The position numbers were made by a program, and so were the translations under genes. This document shows, in pieces, positions 48,752-57,959 of a DNA stretch of 64,000 nt. The DNA comes from an uncultured Bacteroidia bacterium. GTDB lineage: Bacteria > Bacteroidota > Bacteroidia > Bacteroidales > CAJPTX01. Position 1 is the stretch's first letter; each line of letters starts with the position of its first letter. The stretch spans positions 62,001-126,000 of the forward strand of contig CAMXWF010000004.1 of assembly GCA_947252645.1 (NCBI GenBank), in the 5' to 3' direction. Under the pieces are notes generated by a model, which saw nothing but the letters and a program-made list of their open reading frames with translations, was not told the origin of the DNA and made no database searches.

Positions 48752-49318
48752 CTACTTGGCACGCTCGAGGTAGGCCCGGGTACGTGTATCGACGCGGATG
48801 CGCTCTCCCTGGACGATGAAGAGGGGTACGTTGATCTGGGCGCCGGTCTCGAGCGTTGCGGGCTTGAGAGCCGTAGAGCTGGCCGTATCGCCCTTGACGC
48901 CAGGCTCTGTATAGGTGACCTCCAGCTCCACGAAGGGGGGAAGTTCACAGGTTAGGACGCGCTCCTCGTCGGCTAGGACGAGCATCTCAACGCTTTGGCC
49001 ATCCTTGAGCAGATCGTTGTTCTCTATGAGGTCGCCCTGGAGGGTCACCTCATCGAAGGTCTCCTGGTGCATGAAGTGGAAGCCCATGTCATCGGTATAG
49101 AGGTACTGGTAGGGCCTACGCTCCACGCGGATCGGGTTGATCTTCACGCCCGCGGTGAAGGTGTTCTCCAGCACACGACCGTTTTCTAGGTTCTTGAGCT
49201 TAGTGCGCACAAAGGCAGGGCCTTTGCCAGGCTTGACGTGTTGGAAATAGACTAGCACATAGAGCTTCCCGTTGTATTCTATGCACATGCCATTGCGAAA
49301 ATCCGCTGTTGTTGCCAT
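48752..49318 (-). CDS. efp: Elongation factor P
   Basis: Relieves ribosome stalling at proline runs. The 188-residue, three-domain protein begins MATTADFRNGMCIEYNGKLY, with the modified-lysine loop HVKPGKGPAFVRTKLKNL near residue 28: the Lys in PGKG is the conserved site. Domain III contains IVQGERIRVDTRTRAYLERA, the C-terminal signature. No EpmA/EpmB-type or YmfI-type modifying gene is nearby. It lies 21 bases downstream of clpP. Confidence 0.97.
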   Translation of the reverse strand: MATTADFRNGMCIEYNGKLYVLVYFQHVKPGKGPAFVRTKLKNLENGRVLENTFTAGVKINPIRVERRPYQYLYTDDMGFHFMHQETFDEVTLQGDLIENNDLLKDGQSVEMLVLADEERVLTCELPPFVELEVTYTEPGVKGDTASSTALKPATLETGAQINVPLFIVQGERIRVDTRTRAYLERAK

Positions 49319-49339
49319 AAGAGGTGCTATGATTTGGGA

Positions 49340-50080
49340 TCAAATGGTTAAGTTCGAGTCGTTTTGGTCTTTGGACGCAGGCTTGGTGTGAGGCTTGTCG
49401 GTTTTTTTGACTTTCACGAGAACCTCATCGACCATGCCGTAGTCCTTAGCCTCGGGGGCGGTCATCCAGAAATCGCGATCGCAGTCCTTTTGGAGCAGCT
49501 CGGCGGGCTTTCCAGTATGCTGGGCGAGGATGTCGGTGAGTTCAGCTTTCAGCTTGGCGATTTCGCGCGCGGTGATTTCGATATCGGAGGCCTGTCCTTG
49601 GGCTGCGCCCAGGGGCTGGTGAATCATCACCCGGGAGTGCTGGAGGGCGCTGCGCTTCCCTGGGGCCCCGGCGGCCAGCAAGACAGCGGCCATGGAGGCC
49701 GCCATGCCGGTGCAGATAGTGGAGATGTCGCTGCTGAGGTACTGCATGGTGTCGTAGATGCCCATGCCGGCGTAGACGCCCCCGCCCGGGCTATTGATGT
49801 AGACGTGGATGTCCTTATCGCTATCGACCGACTCGAGGAAGAGCAGCTGGGCCTGGATGATATTGGCCACATCGTCGTCGATGGGAACCCCGAGAAAGAC
49901 GATGCGATCCATCATCAGACGGGAGAAGACATCCATAGAGATCATGTTGAGGCGACGTTCCTCGATGATCGTGGGGTTGATGTAGGCCGCCTGGAGTCGG
50001 GACTCAAACTGCCCCAGCCGCAGGCTGCTTATGCCCCGGTGCAAGCGAGCGTAATGCTCAAAATCCTTTCCTAAATCCAC
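49340..50080 (-). CDS. clpP: ATP-dependent Clp protease proteolytic subunit
   Basis: Serine protease that forms the 14-subunit degradation chamber. The Ser nucleophile is in TICTGMAASMAAVLLAAG near residue 121, the His in RVMIHQPLGAAQGQASDIEI near 149, and the Asp in the KDCDRD region near 195. NMISMDVFSRLMMDRIVFLG marks the domain start, so the N-terminal 45 residues are an extension, as is usual in Bacteroidota, and the Lys-rich C-terminus adds another 25. The start is GTG at 50080. clpX, which often follows clpP, is not here. It lies 84 bases after tig. Confidence 0.95.
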   Translation of the reverse strand: MDLGKDFEHYARLHRGISSLRLGQFESRLQAAYINPTIIEERRLNMISMDVFSRLMMDRIVFLGVPIDDDVANIIQAQLLFLESVDSDKDIHVYINSPGGGVYAGMGIYDTMQYLSSDISTICTGMAASMAAVLLAAGAPGKRSALQHSRVMIHQPLGAAQGQASDIEITAREIAKLKAELTDILAQHTGKPAELLQKDCDRDFWMTAPEAKDYGMVDEVLVKVKKTDKPHTKPASKDQNDSNLTI

Positions 50081-50164
50081 CTATTGCACGAGTTTTAATC
50101 GGGTTGAGAAGCTGCGCGCCCACGCGCGGCGTGTGCCCTACTAGCCGCAGGGATGCACACCGCG

Positions 50165-51577
50165 CTAGTTGTCGACGGCCTCGAGCGCGTAGGGGCGCAA
50201 GCTGAGGCAGTCGATGTCATCGAGGGTAACCGGGAGGACTTTGTGTGGGCAAGCCTTGAGGATGCATGTACCAGCGTAGCCCTCGGCAAGCAAGGAGGAG
50301 ATCCAGGAGAATAGCTGCTTCTGGTTGCCAAAATACTGGGCGGAGAGCTGGGGGTAGAGGGCATAGTGGGGCGCCGGGATGCTAGCCTGCATACTAGGGC
50401 TAGCCGCGCGAAAAGCCCCATAGCCCGCGAGCTCTTTGGTCTTATCTTCGTCCTCCTGCACCTTGTCCTGGGCTAAGCGAAGGCTGAGGGCTGCTTTGAA
50501 TTTTTCCTGGGCCAAATGCGCGCGGAAGGGTTGAAAGAGGCCGTCAAATTTCGCGGGGTCATCGCCACGGTAGGCTGGGTTGACCAAGTTGAAGAGTTCC
50601 TCTTTCTCCAGCTCCAGGGTGGCCTGCGCGCCGAGCTGCTGCACGGCCTGAAAACCATCCTCTAGGGTAAGAAACTTTTTGATGAGCTCGAGATAGCTGT
50701 TTTTGAAGACATCCGCAAGCTGTTCGGGCGTAGCCTTCTCCCCGGGGTCCTCTGCCTGGGGGAAAAAGGTTTTCAGGAGGTCGTGTGTGAGCGTGGCGGG
50801 TGTGAGGTTGTAGGCGCCCGCGAGGATGAAGCGGAATCCCTTGGCGTGAGGTTGTTCCTCCGCGTGCTTCCGCGTACGCTGCCAGAGCGCCGAGTAGTGC
50901 GGAGAGGGGATGTCGAACGCTGGGAGCTCTGCGCATTCGTAGGTGGCTTGGGCGGCTGCACCCGCGAAGGCTTTCTGTAGTTCCTGGGGCAGCGCGGCAA
51001 AAGGCACATCGAAGCTGCCCACGGGCTCAAAAGGCTTTTCGCCATCGGGCGTTGCGCCCAGCGCAAGCCTCAGGACGGTGTCACCAGGCACCTCTGGGGC
51101 TTTTTCTAGGCTTTCGCGGCGGCCGGTGAGCAGGAGCAGCTCGTTGAAAAAGCGCTTCCACTGGTCATCGGTTACGGGCTGGAGCTCGTGGACCTGCACC
51201 TCTTGGTCAACCTCTGGGGTAAAGGGCGCGGTGAGGCCTAGGTAGAAAGAGAGGTTGACCTGCTCGTTGGTGCGCAGATCGATCTGCTCACCGCGTTCCA
51301 CGGGCTGGGCAGGGCAGAACATCCCGAGGTTAGCTTCCTGTAGCTTGGAGTTGATGGCTTCGTTGAGTGCCTTTTCAAAGACCTCTTCGAGGAGTTGTCC
51401 GCCCACGCGGGCTTCGGCGACGCTCTTAGGCACCTGACCTGGGCGAAAGCCCTTGAGCTGCATGCTGCGGCGGATTTTGCGCAGTTCGTCTTCGTAGTTA
51501 GGCCAGTAATCCGCACGCTGAACCTGAGCATCAACGCGGTAGTAGGCTGGTTTCAACTCTACCAATGCTATCTCCAT
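50165..51577 (-). CDS. tig: Trigger factor
   Basis: Ribosome-bound chaperone for nascent chains. The 470-residue protein has the N-terminal ribosome-binding domain, including KGFRPGQVPKSVAEARVGGQ (the G-F-R-x-G-x-x-P signature) near residue 42, a divergent central region, and the helical C-terminal chaperone arms. It is the diverged Bacteroidota form; the central FKBP-type isomerase motifs are weak. ATG at 51577 (MEIALVELKPAYYRVDAQVQ) matches the family start; the frame is open to 51643. The psd-tig-clpP order with gaps of 38 and 84 bases suggests one transcript. Confidence 0.92.
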   Translation of the reverse strand: MEIALVELKPAYYRVDAQVQRADYWPNYEDELRKIRRSMQLKGFRPGQVPKSVAEARVGGQLLEEVFEKALNEAINSKLQEANLGMFCPAQPVERGEQIDLRTNEQVNLSFYLGLTAPFTPEVDQEVQVHELQPVTDDQWKRFFNELLLLTGRRESLEKAPEVPGDTVLRLALGATPDGEKPFEPVGSFDVPFAALPQELQKAFAGAAAQATYECAELPAFDIPSPHYSALWQRTRKHAEEQPHAKGFRFILAGAYNLTPATLTHDLLKTFFPQAEDPGEKATPEQLADVFKNSYLELIKKFLTLEDGFQAVQQLGAQATLELEKEELFNLVNPAYRGDDPAKFDGLFQPFRAHLAQEKFKAALSLRLAQDKVQEDEDKTKELAGYGAFRAASPSMQASIPAPHYALYPQLSAQYFGNQKQLFSWISSLLAEGYAGTCILKACPHKVLPVTLDDIDCLSLRPYALEAVDN

Positions 51578-51615
51578 AACCCCTCTTACGCTTAAATCGT
51601 TGGAAAAGAATGCAA

Positions 51616-52269
51616 TTACCATGTGGCCAGCACAGACTGGCAACCTTTAACGCTCGTGCCAACGGCCACAGTGGGCTTGGCCGTGATGGGCAGGAAGATA
51701 TCCACCCTGGAGCCGAACTTGATGAAGCCGAGCTGCGCGCCCTGGGGCACCACATCGCCAGGCTTACTATAGGTGACTATGCGTCGGGCCACCAACCCAG
51801 CAATCTGCCGCACAAGCACCTCCTCGCTCCCCCCCGCCCGGCGCACCACCACGGTGCTGCGCTCGTTGAGCGTGGAGGACTTGGGATGCCAAGCCACCAG
51901 ATACTTGCCCTTGTGGTACTTGGTGTAGACTACCTGCCCTGCCACGGGATACCAGTTCACGTGTACATTGAAGACCGACATGAAAACCGAGATCTGCAAG
52001 CGTGGCTGGTGAAAATACTCGTCCTCGTCCACCTGCTGAATCTGCACGACCTTGCCATCGCAGGGGGCGTAGACAGCCTCACTACGGGGTGCGCATTCCC
52101 TGCTGGGCTGACGAAAGAAGCGGACAACCAACAAAAGTAGCACGGCCAGCACGGCCACCCCGACGAGCAGGGAGAGCAGATCAGCAAGCCACCAGAGCAG
52201 CAGTATGGCCACCACGGCCACCAGCAGGGCCACCACGATGGTGCCGATGCCTTCTTTGCTTATTCTCAT
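51616..52269 (-). CDS. psd: Phosphatidylserine decarboxylase family protein (short form)
   Basis: Makes phosphatidylethanolamine from phosphatidylserine. This is the short PSD-related form of 217 residues with two N-terminal membrane helices (IVVALLVAVVAILLLWWLAD and LLVGVAVLAVLLLLVVRFF). The catalytic region contains VYAPCDGKVVQIQQVDEDEY near residue 66, ISVFMSVFNVHVNWYPVAGQ near 92, and the self-cleavage site FIKFGSRVDIFLP near 184, where the Gly-Ser bond yields the pyruvoyl cofactor. pssA is not adjacent. It is the first gene of the psd-tig-clpP-efp run and has a perfect -7 element 66 bases upstream. Confidence 0.92.
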   Translation of the reverse strand: MRISKEGIGTIVVALLVAVVAILLLWWLADLLSLLVGVAVLAVLLLLVVRFFRQPSRECAPRSEAVYAPCDGKVVQIQQVDEDEYFHQPRLQISVFMSVFNVHVNWYPVAGQVVYTKYHKGKYLVAWHPKSSTLNERSTVVVRRAGGSEEVLVRQIAGLVARRIVTYSKPGDVVPQGAQLGFIKFGSRVDIFLPITAKPTVAVGTSVKGCQSVLATW

Positions 52270-52334
52270 CCTAGCGTTGTGTGTTAACCGTGAACGCCCC
52301 TCGCAACTAGAGATGCCACAAGCGCAATGACTTG

Positions 52335-52342
52335 CAAAGGTA
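52335..52342 (-). promoter_or_regulatory. -7 element for the psd-tig-clpP-efp run
   Basis: The minus strand reads TACCTTTG, 66 bases before the psd ATG, inside a locally A+T-rich stretch (TATAATATTT on the plus strand). Confidence 0.72.
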
Positions 52343-52415
52343 TAATATTTCCAGCTATCCGGCGTAGGAATGCGGTATCCACCCCCTGCGCCCGACTAGG
52401 GCAGGAAGAGCCCCG

Positions 52416-54152
52416 CTATACCTTGAAGTAGGCCAGAAGCTGGCCTAGCTCCAGGCCCTGCTGCTTGATTTCCTCGGCATTGGCGGCGAGCTGCTCGCTA
52501 CTGGTGGCATTGGCCTGGGCTATTTGGCTTAGCTGCAGAATGGCGCCCTGGATCTGCTCGGTGGCGCTGCGCTGCTGCTGGGAGACGGTGGCCACTTGCT
52601 GGGCATACTGGCTAGAGGCCTGCATTTTGGGTACCAGGTCAGCGAGGTGTTTGGATGCCGATCCGCTGCTGCTCACCATACGATCCACCATGCTGACCAC
52701 TTGATCTGCTGCCTGCCGGCTTTGCTCGGCCAATCGACGGACCTCGCCCGCTACCACGGCGAAGCCTCGCCCGGCCTCCCCGGCGCGCGCCGCCTCAACG
52801 GCAGCATTGAGCGCCAAGATGTTCGTTTGGTTGGCAATGCCTGTCATGATGCCGATCTTTTCCCCAATCTGGTTGGCCAGGTCTTGCGTTTTGAGGCTGG
52901 CCTCGGAGAGGGCATCGAGGCTGTGGATGGCCTGGCGGCTGATGGCATCGCTCTTCTTGGTGCTATCGGCCGAGTGGGCGATGCTGGCGGTGATCTGCTC
53001 CACCGTGCTGCTGACCTGCTCAGAGCTGGCCGCCTGGCGGGCAGCCCCATCGGAGATGGCTGCGGCTGCCTGGGAGAGCTGATCGTTGGAGCGCAAGAGG
53101 GCCTGGGCCACGGTACGGAACTTGGCCACCAATTCCCGGAGGGCCCCCTGGTGCGACTCAAGGCTACGGGCCATCAGGCCCACCTCATCGGCTCGGTGGG
53201 TGTAGCTCGCCACGCGATCACTGCAGCTCAGGTCGCCCTGGCTGAGCTCGCCGAGCTCTCGGGAAACAGCCTGGATGGGCGTAACCAGACTTCGACCTAT
53301 CAGGGCGCCCAAGAGCAGGAGTAGCACAGTGAGGATCACAAAGCCCCCCACGTAGGCGGCCGCAGCCACATTACGCTGTTGGGCTGCATTGCGATCTTCC
53401 TGCTGGGCGCACGCGGTGACGCTGGCCTCTAGGAAAGTCATGGCCTTGAGCACGGGCTGCTGGGCAGCCAACTGGGCAGACATGCGGGCATGGAGAGCCT
53501 TGGTGTGGTCAGCAAACTGATTGTAGCATTCGAGCAGCGTTGGTGTCTGCCAGCCCGACAACTGCTGGATGGCCTGGAGGTGCGTGTCCGCACTGCTCGC
53601 GTAGGAGGGGTCGTCCACATTGTCCCAGAACATCTGGAAGATGGCCATGGCTGCGCTCTGGAGGTGGTTGGCGATGGCTAGGTGCACGGCAGGGTCGCCA
53701 GGCGCCGAAGCGACCTGCTCGCGGAAGCGGTGGAGACATTGCATCCACTGCACGTTAAGGGAGAAGTAGGCGCCCTGGAGTTTAATGTAGTTGCTGGCAT
53801 ACTCCTGGAGGCGCACCGTGGAGTCACGCAGCGTGGCGCTCGCCCGACCGATGAACGCCCCAGAGGAGCTCTTGGAGAGCGAGTCGAGCCGCTGCTGCAT
53901 GCCAACAAGCATGGCCTCCACCACGGTGAGCCTATCGCCACTACGCAGGGTGTCGAGCTCTGGGGCGACCACCAAGCGCTCAAGCTCGGTGAGGTCTGTG
54001 GCTAGCGCATTGAGTCGACTCAGGGTATGCAAGCGCCCCACGTAGAGGTTGTCGGAGTAGATGGCCAAGGCCAGCATGACCATGAGGAAGAGTAAGGCCA
54101 CAAAGTTGTTGAGGAGAAGCTTTCTACGTACGCTGATATCGTCAAGGCCCAT
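52416..54152 (-). CDS. Methyl-accepting chemotaxis protein (4-helix-bundle-like sensor)
   Basis: Chemoreceptor of 578 residues. The N-terminus SVRRKLLLNNFVALLFLMVM aligns in plan with that of the receptor at 38.7 kb. The first membrane helix is at about 15-33, a helical periplasmic domain at about 34-270, the second helix is GGFVILTVLLLLLGALIG, and a HAMP segment follows (ITPIQAVSRELGELSQGDL-like). The signalling tip reads GIANQTNILALNAAVEAARA, then GRGFAVVAGEVRRLAEQSRQ. It ends LLAYFKV with no methyltransferase-binding pentapeptide. The ATG is just upstream of the first helix and 60 bases after its promoter. The ligand is unknown. Confidence 0.94.
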   Translation of the reverse strand: MGLDDISVRRKLLLNNFVALLFLMVMLALAIYSDNLYVGRLHTLSRLNALATDLTELERLVVAPELDTLRSGDRLTVVEAMLVGMQQRLDSLSKSSSGAFIGRASATLRDSTVRLQEYASNYIKLQGAYFSLNVQWMQCLHRFREQVASAPGDPAVHLAIANHLQSAAMAIFQMFWDNVDDPSYASSADTHLQAIQQLSGWQTPTLLECYNQFADHTKALHARMSAQLAAQQPVLKAMTFLEASVTACAQQEDRNAAQQRNVAAAAYVGGFVILTVLLLLLGALIGRSLVTPIQAVSRELGELSQGDLSCSDRVASYTHRADEVGLMARSLESHQGALRELVAKFRTVAQALLRSNDQLSQAAAAISDGAARQAASSEQVSSTVEQITASIAHSADSTKKSDAISRQAIHSLDALSEASLKTQDLANQIGEKIGIMTGIANQTNILALNAAVEAARAGEAGRGFAVVAGEVRRLAEQSRQAADQVVSMVDRMVSSSGSASKHLADLVPKMQASSQYAQQVATVSQQQRSATEQIQGAILQLSQIAQANATSSEQLAANAEEIKQQGLELGQLLAYFKV

Positions 54153-54211
54153 AATCTACAAAGCCGTTGTAGGCCGCACTATAGCGGGGATGCCCCGCGC
54201 CAATATTTGCG

Positions 54212-54219
54212 CAAATTTA
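54212..54219 (-). promoter_or_regulatory. -7 element for the chemoreceptor at 52.4 kb
   Basis: The minus strand reads TAAATTTG, 60 bases before the ATG at 54152. It forms a divergent arrangement with the surE promoter at 54309. Confidence 0.65.
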
Positions 54220-54308
54220 GGTATCGTTGTGGAACGAGAACACTCCGCGCTGGAGGCGCAGCAGAGCAAGTAGGGGGTATAGGCGCGGCGCAGGGCAGCT
54301 GATTTTCC

Positions 54309-54316
54309 TAACTTTG
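54309..54316 (+). promoter_or_regulatory. -7 element for surE and downstream genes
   Basis: TAACTTTG, 25 bases before the surE ATG at 54341. It shows that the in-frame codon at 54227 is not the start. Confidence 0.72.
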
Positions 54317-54340
54317 CCCAGTCAACAGGGGAAAAGGGGG

Positions 54341-55090
54341 ATGCGGATTCTACTAACGAACGATGATGGTGTGGGGGCGCCCGGGCTGGAATTGCTTCGG
54401 TCGACCTTTGGCCCACGGGCAGAGGTGACCATTGTGGCCCCGGTGGGGGCGCAGTCGGGGATGTCGCACTCGACCACGAGCCGCATACCCGTGCGGGTAC
54501 ACCAACTGGACTCGCGGGGCGGGGTGCCCGTGTACGCCGTGGAGGGCACCCCGGTAGACTGCGTGAAGCTGGCCTTGAATAACCTGCTCCCCGTACCGCC
54601 CGACTTGGTGATCTCCGGGATGAACCATGGGAGCAACGCCGGAGTGAACGCCATGTATAGCGGAACGGTGGGGGCCGCCCTGGAGGCCACCATCGCAGGG
54701 CTCAAGAGCGTGGCCTTCTCCACGCTCCAAACAAGCCTCCTTGCCGACCTGACCCCCTGTGTGCCTTACTGTCTGCAGGTAGCACAGCAGATTCTGGAGC
54801 ACAAAGTGCCCGAGTTCACCTCGTTCAACGTGAACTTCCCCGCGCAGCGCATTAGGGGCATCAAGGCCTGTCGACAGGCCAAGACCCGCTGGAGCAATTC
54901 CTTCATGGCCCAGGAGGACCCACACGGCAAAATAGTCTACTGGCTCGCGGGAGAAGTGGAGAACCTAGAAAAGCAGGCCAAGGACACAGACCTCTACTAC
55001 CTAGATGCGGGTTACGCCACCGTAGTACCCATCACGATCGACTGGACCCGCCACGACTATCTACAGCAAATGGCGCAATGGACATGGTAG
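54341..55090 (+). CDS. surE: 5'/3'-nucleotidase SurE
   Basis: Metal-dependent phosphatase removing phosphate from nucleoside monophosphates. The 249-residue protein begins MRILLTNDDGVGAPGLELL with the metal-binding Asp pair, then VAPVGAQSGMSHSTTSR near residue 34, VEGTPVDCVKLALNNLLPV near 67, and VISGMNHGSNAGVNAMYSGT near 88, all SurE signatures. The following small membrane gene starts inside its last codons and lpxB comes next; surE followed by lpxB is a known Bacteroidota gene order. Confidence 0.96.
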   Translation: MRILLTNDDGVGAPGLELLRSTFGPRAEVTIVAPVGAQSGMSHSTTSRIPVRVHQLDSRGGVPVYAVEGTPVDCVKLALNNLLPVPPDLVISGMNHGSNAGVNAMYSGTVGAALEATIAGLKSVAFSTLQTSLLADLTPCVPYCLQVAQQILEHKVPEFTSFNVNFPAQRIRGIKACRQAKTRWSNSFMAQEDPHGKIVYWLAGEVENLEKQAKDTDLYYLDAGYATVVPITIDWTRHDYLQQMAQWTW

Positions 55091-55383
55091 CCTCCACAAG
55101 GTTTAGCACGGTTAGGCAGGGACTGGTAGTGGGGCTTATCCTGCCCCTCGTAGTGGGCGCACTGCTGGTGTTCTCATTCTATACGGCCTCCCGAAGCCAC
55201 TCGCTGGGTGCCTTTCTGGTCAGCCACGGGACGCTGGCGCGCATGCTCTGCTTGGCCACGCTGTCCGACGCCGTGGCGTTCTTCATAGCCACCCACAAGA
55301 ATCGTCTGCCCTTTGCCCGTGGCCTGTTGGCGGCCACCTTTGTGTATGCATTCCTCGTGGCGGTGCTATCGTTGACCATGTAA
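55078..55383 (+). CDS. Small hypothetical membrane protein, 101 aa
   Basis: Not recognised. Three hydrophobic segments cover most of the protein: about 16-36 (GLVVGLILPLVVGALLVFSF), 48-69 (HGTLARMLCLATLSDAVAFF) and 81-100 (LLAATFVYAFLVAVLSLTM). Short basic loops lie between them. The ATG at 55078 overlaps the surE stop by 13 bases and lpxB starts 10 bases after its stop, so it belongs to the same transcript. Its position between surE and lpxB suggests an envelope role, but that is inference. Confidence 0.75.
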   Translation: MDMVASTRFSTVRQGLVVGLILPLVVGALLVFSFYTASRSHSLGAFLVSHGTLARMLCLATLSDAVAFFIATHKNRLPFARGLLAATFVYAFLVAVLSLTM

Positions 55384-55393
55384 TCCCTACGAC

Positions 55394-56533
55394 ATGCGAT
55401 ACTTTCTTGTAGCTGGCGAGCCCTCTGGTGATCTGCATGCAGCCCGACTTATGCGCGCCCTGCAGGCCCACGATGCCGAGGCCCAGTTCCAGTACTACGG
55501 TGGGGAGCAGATGGCGGAGGTGGCTCCTGGGCTATTGCTCCACTACCGCGCCCTGGCCATCATGGGCTTCTGGGAAGTGCTAACTCACCTGGGCACCATC
55601 GCCAAGCACCTGCGCAGGTGCACTACGGCCATCCTCAACTATAGACCCGATGCGCTGATCCTGGTGGACTTCGGCGGGTTCAACCTGCGCCTGGCCAAGC
55701 AATGCCACGGCCAGGGATTCCCGATCTACTACTACATACCCCCCAAGGTGTGGGCATGGAATCGCCGTCGTGTGAAAAAGCTCAAGGCCTACACGGATCA
55801 GCTCTACGTCATCTTGCCGTTTGAGGAGGCCTTTTTCCAGCAAAACGGTCTACGGGCACGCTATTTTGGCAATCCGCTGCTCGACGAACTCCCCTCCCCC
55901 GGGGCAGAGTCTCCACTGCCGGCGCAGCTGGCCGAGTACCTGGCGACCGACCACCGCCCGGTGGTGGCCTTACTGCCCGGGAGTCGCAGGCAGGAGCTCC
56001 GCTACAACCTGCCGGGCATGCTAGCAGTGGTTGAGAGCTTCCCAGACTACCAGTTCATTCTCTGCGCTGCGGGCAATTTTGCCGAGGAATACGTCAGGGG
56101 CCTGCTCCCTCAAGGGAGTCGGGTGAAGGTGGTACACGATGCCACCTGGGCTACCCTGGCAGTAGCTCGGGCAGCCGTGGTGACCTCGGGCACAGCCACC
56201 CTGGAGGCGGCCCTCCTCCAGACCCCTGAGGTAGTGGTATACCGTGGCAGCTGGCCAAGCATGCTCATTGCGCTGTGCGTTATCCGCGTGAAATGGATCT
56301 CCCTGGTCAATCTTATCCTCAATAGGCCTTGCGTGCAGGAGCTCAAACAGATGGACTACACGGTGGCACGACTCAAGAAGGAGCTGGTAAGCATACTGGA
56401 CAACAGGGCATCGCGGCAACGCATGCTTGCTGACTTCGCTGAGCTACACCAGCTCCTGGGCGAACCGGGCTCATCCAATAGAGTGGCCGCAGACATCGTG
56501 GACAAGCTCCAGGCCCGCAGTAAGCGAGCATAG
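55394..56533 (+). CDS. lpxB: Lipid-A-disaccharide synthase
   Basis: Glycosyltransferase family 19 enzyme joining UDP-2,3-diacylglucosamine and lipid X to the lipid A disaccharide precursor. Motifs: MRYFLVAGEPSGDLHAARLM at the start, ILVDFGGFNLRLAKQ near residue 93, YYYIPPKVWAWNRRRVKKLK near 113, GNPLLDELP near 160, VVALLPGSRRQELRYNLPGM near 192 and VTSGTATLEAALLQTPEVVV near 264. Length (379) is normal. It implies lipid A and therefore an LPS- or lipooligosaccharide-bearing outer membrane. It is followed by the SpoIID-like gene after 26 bases. Confidence 0.96.
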   Translation: MRYFLVAGEPSGDLHAARLMRALQAHDAEAQFQYYGGEQMAEVAPGLLLHYRALAIMGFWEVLTHLGTIAKHLRRCTTAILNYRPDALILVDFGGFNLRLAKQCHGQGFPIYYYIPPKVWAWNRRRVKKLKAYTDQLYVILPFEEAFFQQNGLRARYFGNPLLDELPSPGAESPLPAQLAEYLATDHRPVVALLPGSRRQELRYNLPGMLAVVESFPDYQFILCAAGNFAEEYVRGLLPQGSRVKVVHDATWATLAVARAAVVTSGTATLEAALLQTPEVVVYRGSWPSMLIALCVIRVKWISLVNLILNRPCVQELKQMDYTVARLKKELVSILDNRASRQRMLADFAELHQLLGEPGSSNRVAADIVDKLQARSKRA

Positions 56534-56559
56534 ACCGTCACCCCATCAACCAGCCCAGC

Positions 56560-57738
56560 ATGCGTGTGACGCTAGGCCTTTTGCTCGTGAACCTGCTGCT
56601 AGTGCTCCAGATGCCCTGCTGGGCCCAACGGGTGGCCATAGGGCTTTTTGACAATCAGGAGCTGCAGTCGGTGGTTGTGCAAGTGGTCCAGGGTGACTAT
56701 AGCCTCTGCGGAGACAGCAGGCCAAGGGTCACGGCGCAACGAGGACACCCCATCTACATCCACCGTCAAGGAGACTCGCTCTCGGTCACCATGGGTACGC
56801 AGCCCCTGGGCCTATTCCGCCACGTGGTGCTGCTATCAACCGCCCCCCTACCCCAGCTACAGGTCTCTAGCCTAACGGGTGACGAACAGCCCAACGTCTA
56901 CCCAGGCAACCTGAGCCTCACGGTAGACTTCCAGCGCATCATGTGCATCAACCTTGTGGAGATCGACGACTACTTGGCCGCGGTAGCCCTGGCCGAGCTG
57001 GGGCCACGAGCCGAGCTGGAGGCCTACAAGGCGCAGGTGATCCTGGCGCGTACCTACCTGTTTGCGCACCTAGATCGCCACCTAGAGGAAGGCTTTAACC
57101 TCTGCGACAATACGCACTGCCAGGCCTACCGCGGTGGGGCCATGGCGATAGGTCGGATAGCGCAAGCCGCCAAGGAAACGGAAGGGCTAGTGCTGGTAGA
57201 TGCGGAGGGCGCGCTGATCTCGGCGGTCTTTCACGCCAATTGCGGAGGCCAAACGGCCACAGCAAGCCAATTCTGGCTCTCAGACCGCAGCTACCTGCAA
57301 AGCGTGGAAGACCCCGATTGCTGGAAAAATCCGCGCAGTCGCTGGACCCAGTCAATTCCGCTGAACCAGTGGCGACTCTTCTTACGGTCGAAGTTGATCC
57401 CTGTAGAGCATCTGCAGCGCGCCGACCTTACCTACTCCAGCCGTCAGCGGCGCACGCTCTACGCCCTTCCTGGGGGCTACTCCTTGCCCTTTCGCGACCT
57501 GCGGGAGTATTTCCACCTCAAGTCGGCCTGGTTCAACGTAAGCGTCAGGGGAGACAAGGTGATTCTAGAAGGCCGAGGCTACGGACACGGGGTGGGCCTC
57601 TGCCAACAAGGCGCCATGGCTAAGGCCAAGCAGGGGTGGAATGCTGAAAAAATCCTCAGCTACTACTTTGCCAATACGCACCTAATTGACATAAGGCAGC
57701 AGGCAAAAGACGGCCAAACGAGCCCGAAGGGCGTTTGA
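56560..57738 (+). CDS. SpoIID/LytB-domain protein
   Basis: Secreted homologue of the sporulation lytic transglycosylase SpoIID, here in a non-sporulating Gram-negative. Signal peptide: VTLGLLLVNLLLVLQMPCWA. The SpoIID domain spans about 130-380: EIDDYLAAVALAELGP with the Glu that is catalytic in SpoIID, EAYKAQVILARTYLFAH near 153, CDNTHCQAYRGG near 182, AVFHANCGGQTATASQFWL near 220, and the C-terminal GRGYGHGVGLCQQGAMAKA near 343. It probably cleaves or binds peptidoglycan glycan strands. It closes the surE-lpxB transcript. The last codons contain an imperfect GCCC/GGGC hairpin that may help termination. Confidence 0.9.
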   Translation: MRVTLGLLLVNLLLVLQMPCWAQRVAIGLFDNQELQSVVVQVVQGDYSLCGDSRPRVTAQRGHPIYIHRQGDSLSVTMGTQPLGLFRHVVLLSTAPLPQLQVSSLTGDEQPNVYPGNLSLTVDFQRIMCINLVEIDDYLAAVALAELGPRAELEAYKAQVILARTYLFAHLDRHLEEGFNLCDNTHCQAYRGGAMAIGRIAQAAKETEGLVLVDAEGALISAVFHANCGGQTATASQFWLSDRSYLQSVEDPDCWKNPRSRWTQSIPLNQWRLFLRSKLIPVEHLQRADLTYSSRQRRTLYALPGGYSLPFRDLREYFHLKSAWFNVSVRGDKVILEGRGYGHGVGLCQQGAMAKAKQGWNAEKILSYYFANTHLIDIRQQAKDGQTSPKGV

Positions 57739-57913
57739 CCGCCACTATCGCCCTCTGGGCGCAGATGGCTCTTGTGAGTTTACCTCTGCACCGCTGGCTA
57801 ACACCCAGCGTACAGCCCCAGTAGCCTGTACACAAGGAATTCCTGTAGATTGTGGGGTGCTATGCCCACAAGGAATGACTCCTGGAAAGCTTGCGGAAAG
57901 CTGGTGGAATGGC

Positions 57914-57921
57914 TACCTTTG
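57914..57921 (+). promoter_or_regulatory. -7 element for the chemoreceptor at 58 kb
   Basis: TACCTTTG with the flank GAATGGC before and T after, identical to the minus-strand element at 6237. The ATG at 57960 is 38 bases downstream. Confidence 0.72.
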
Positions 57922-57959
57922 TAGGAAGGGACTTATATTCCTAGAAGTTGGGAAAAGCC

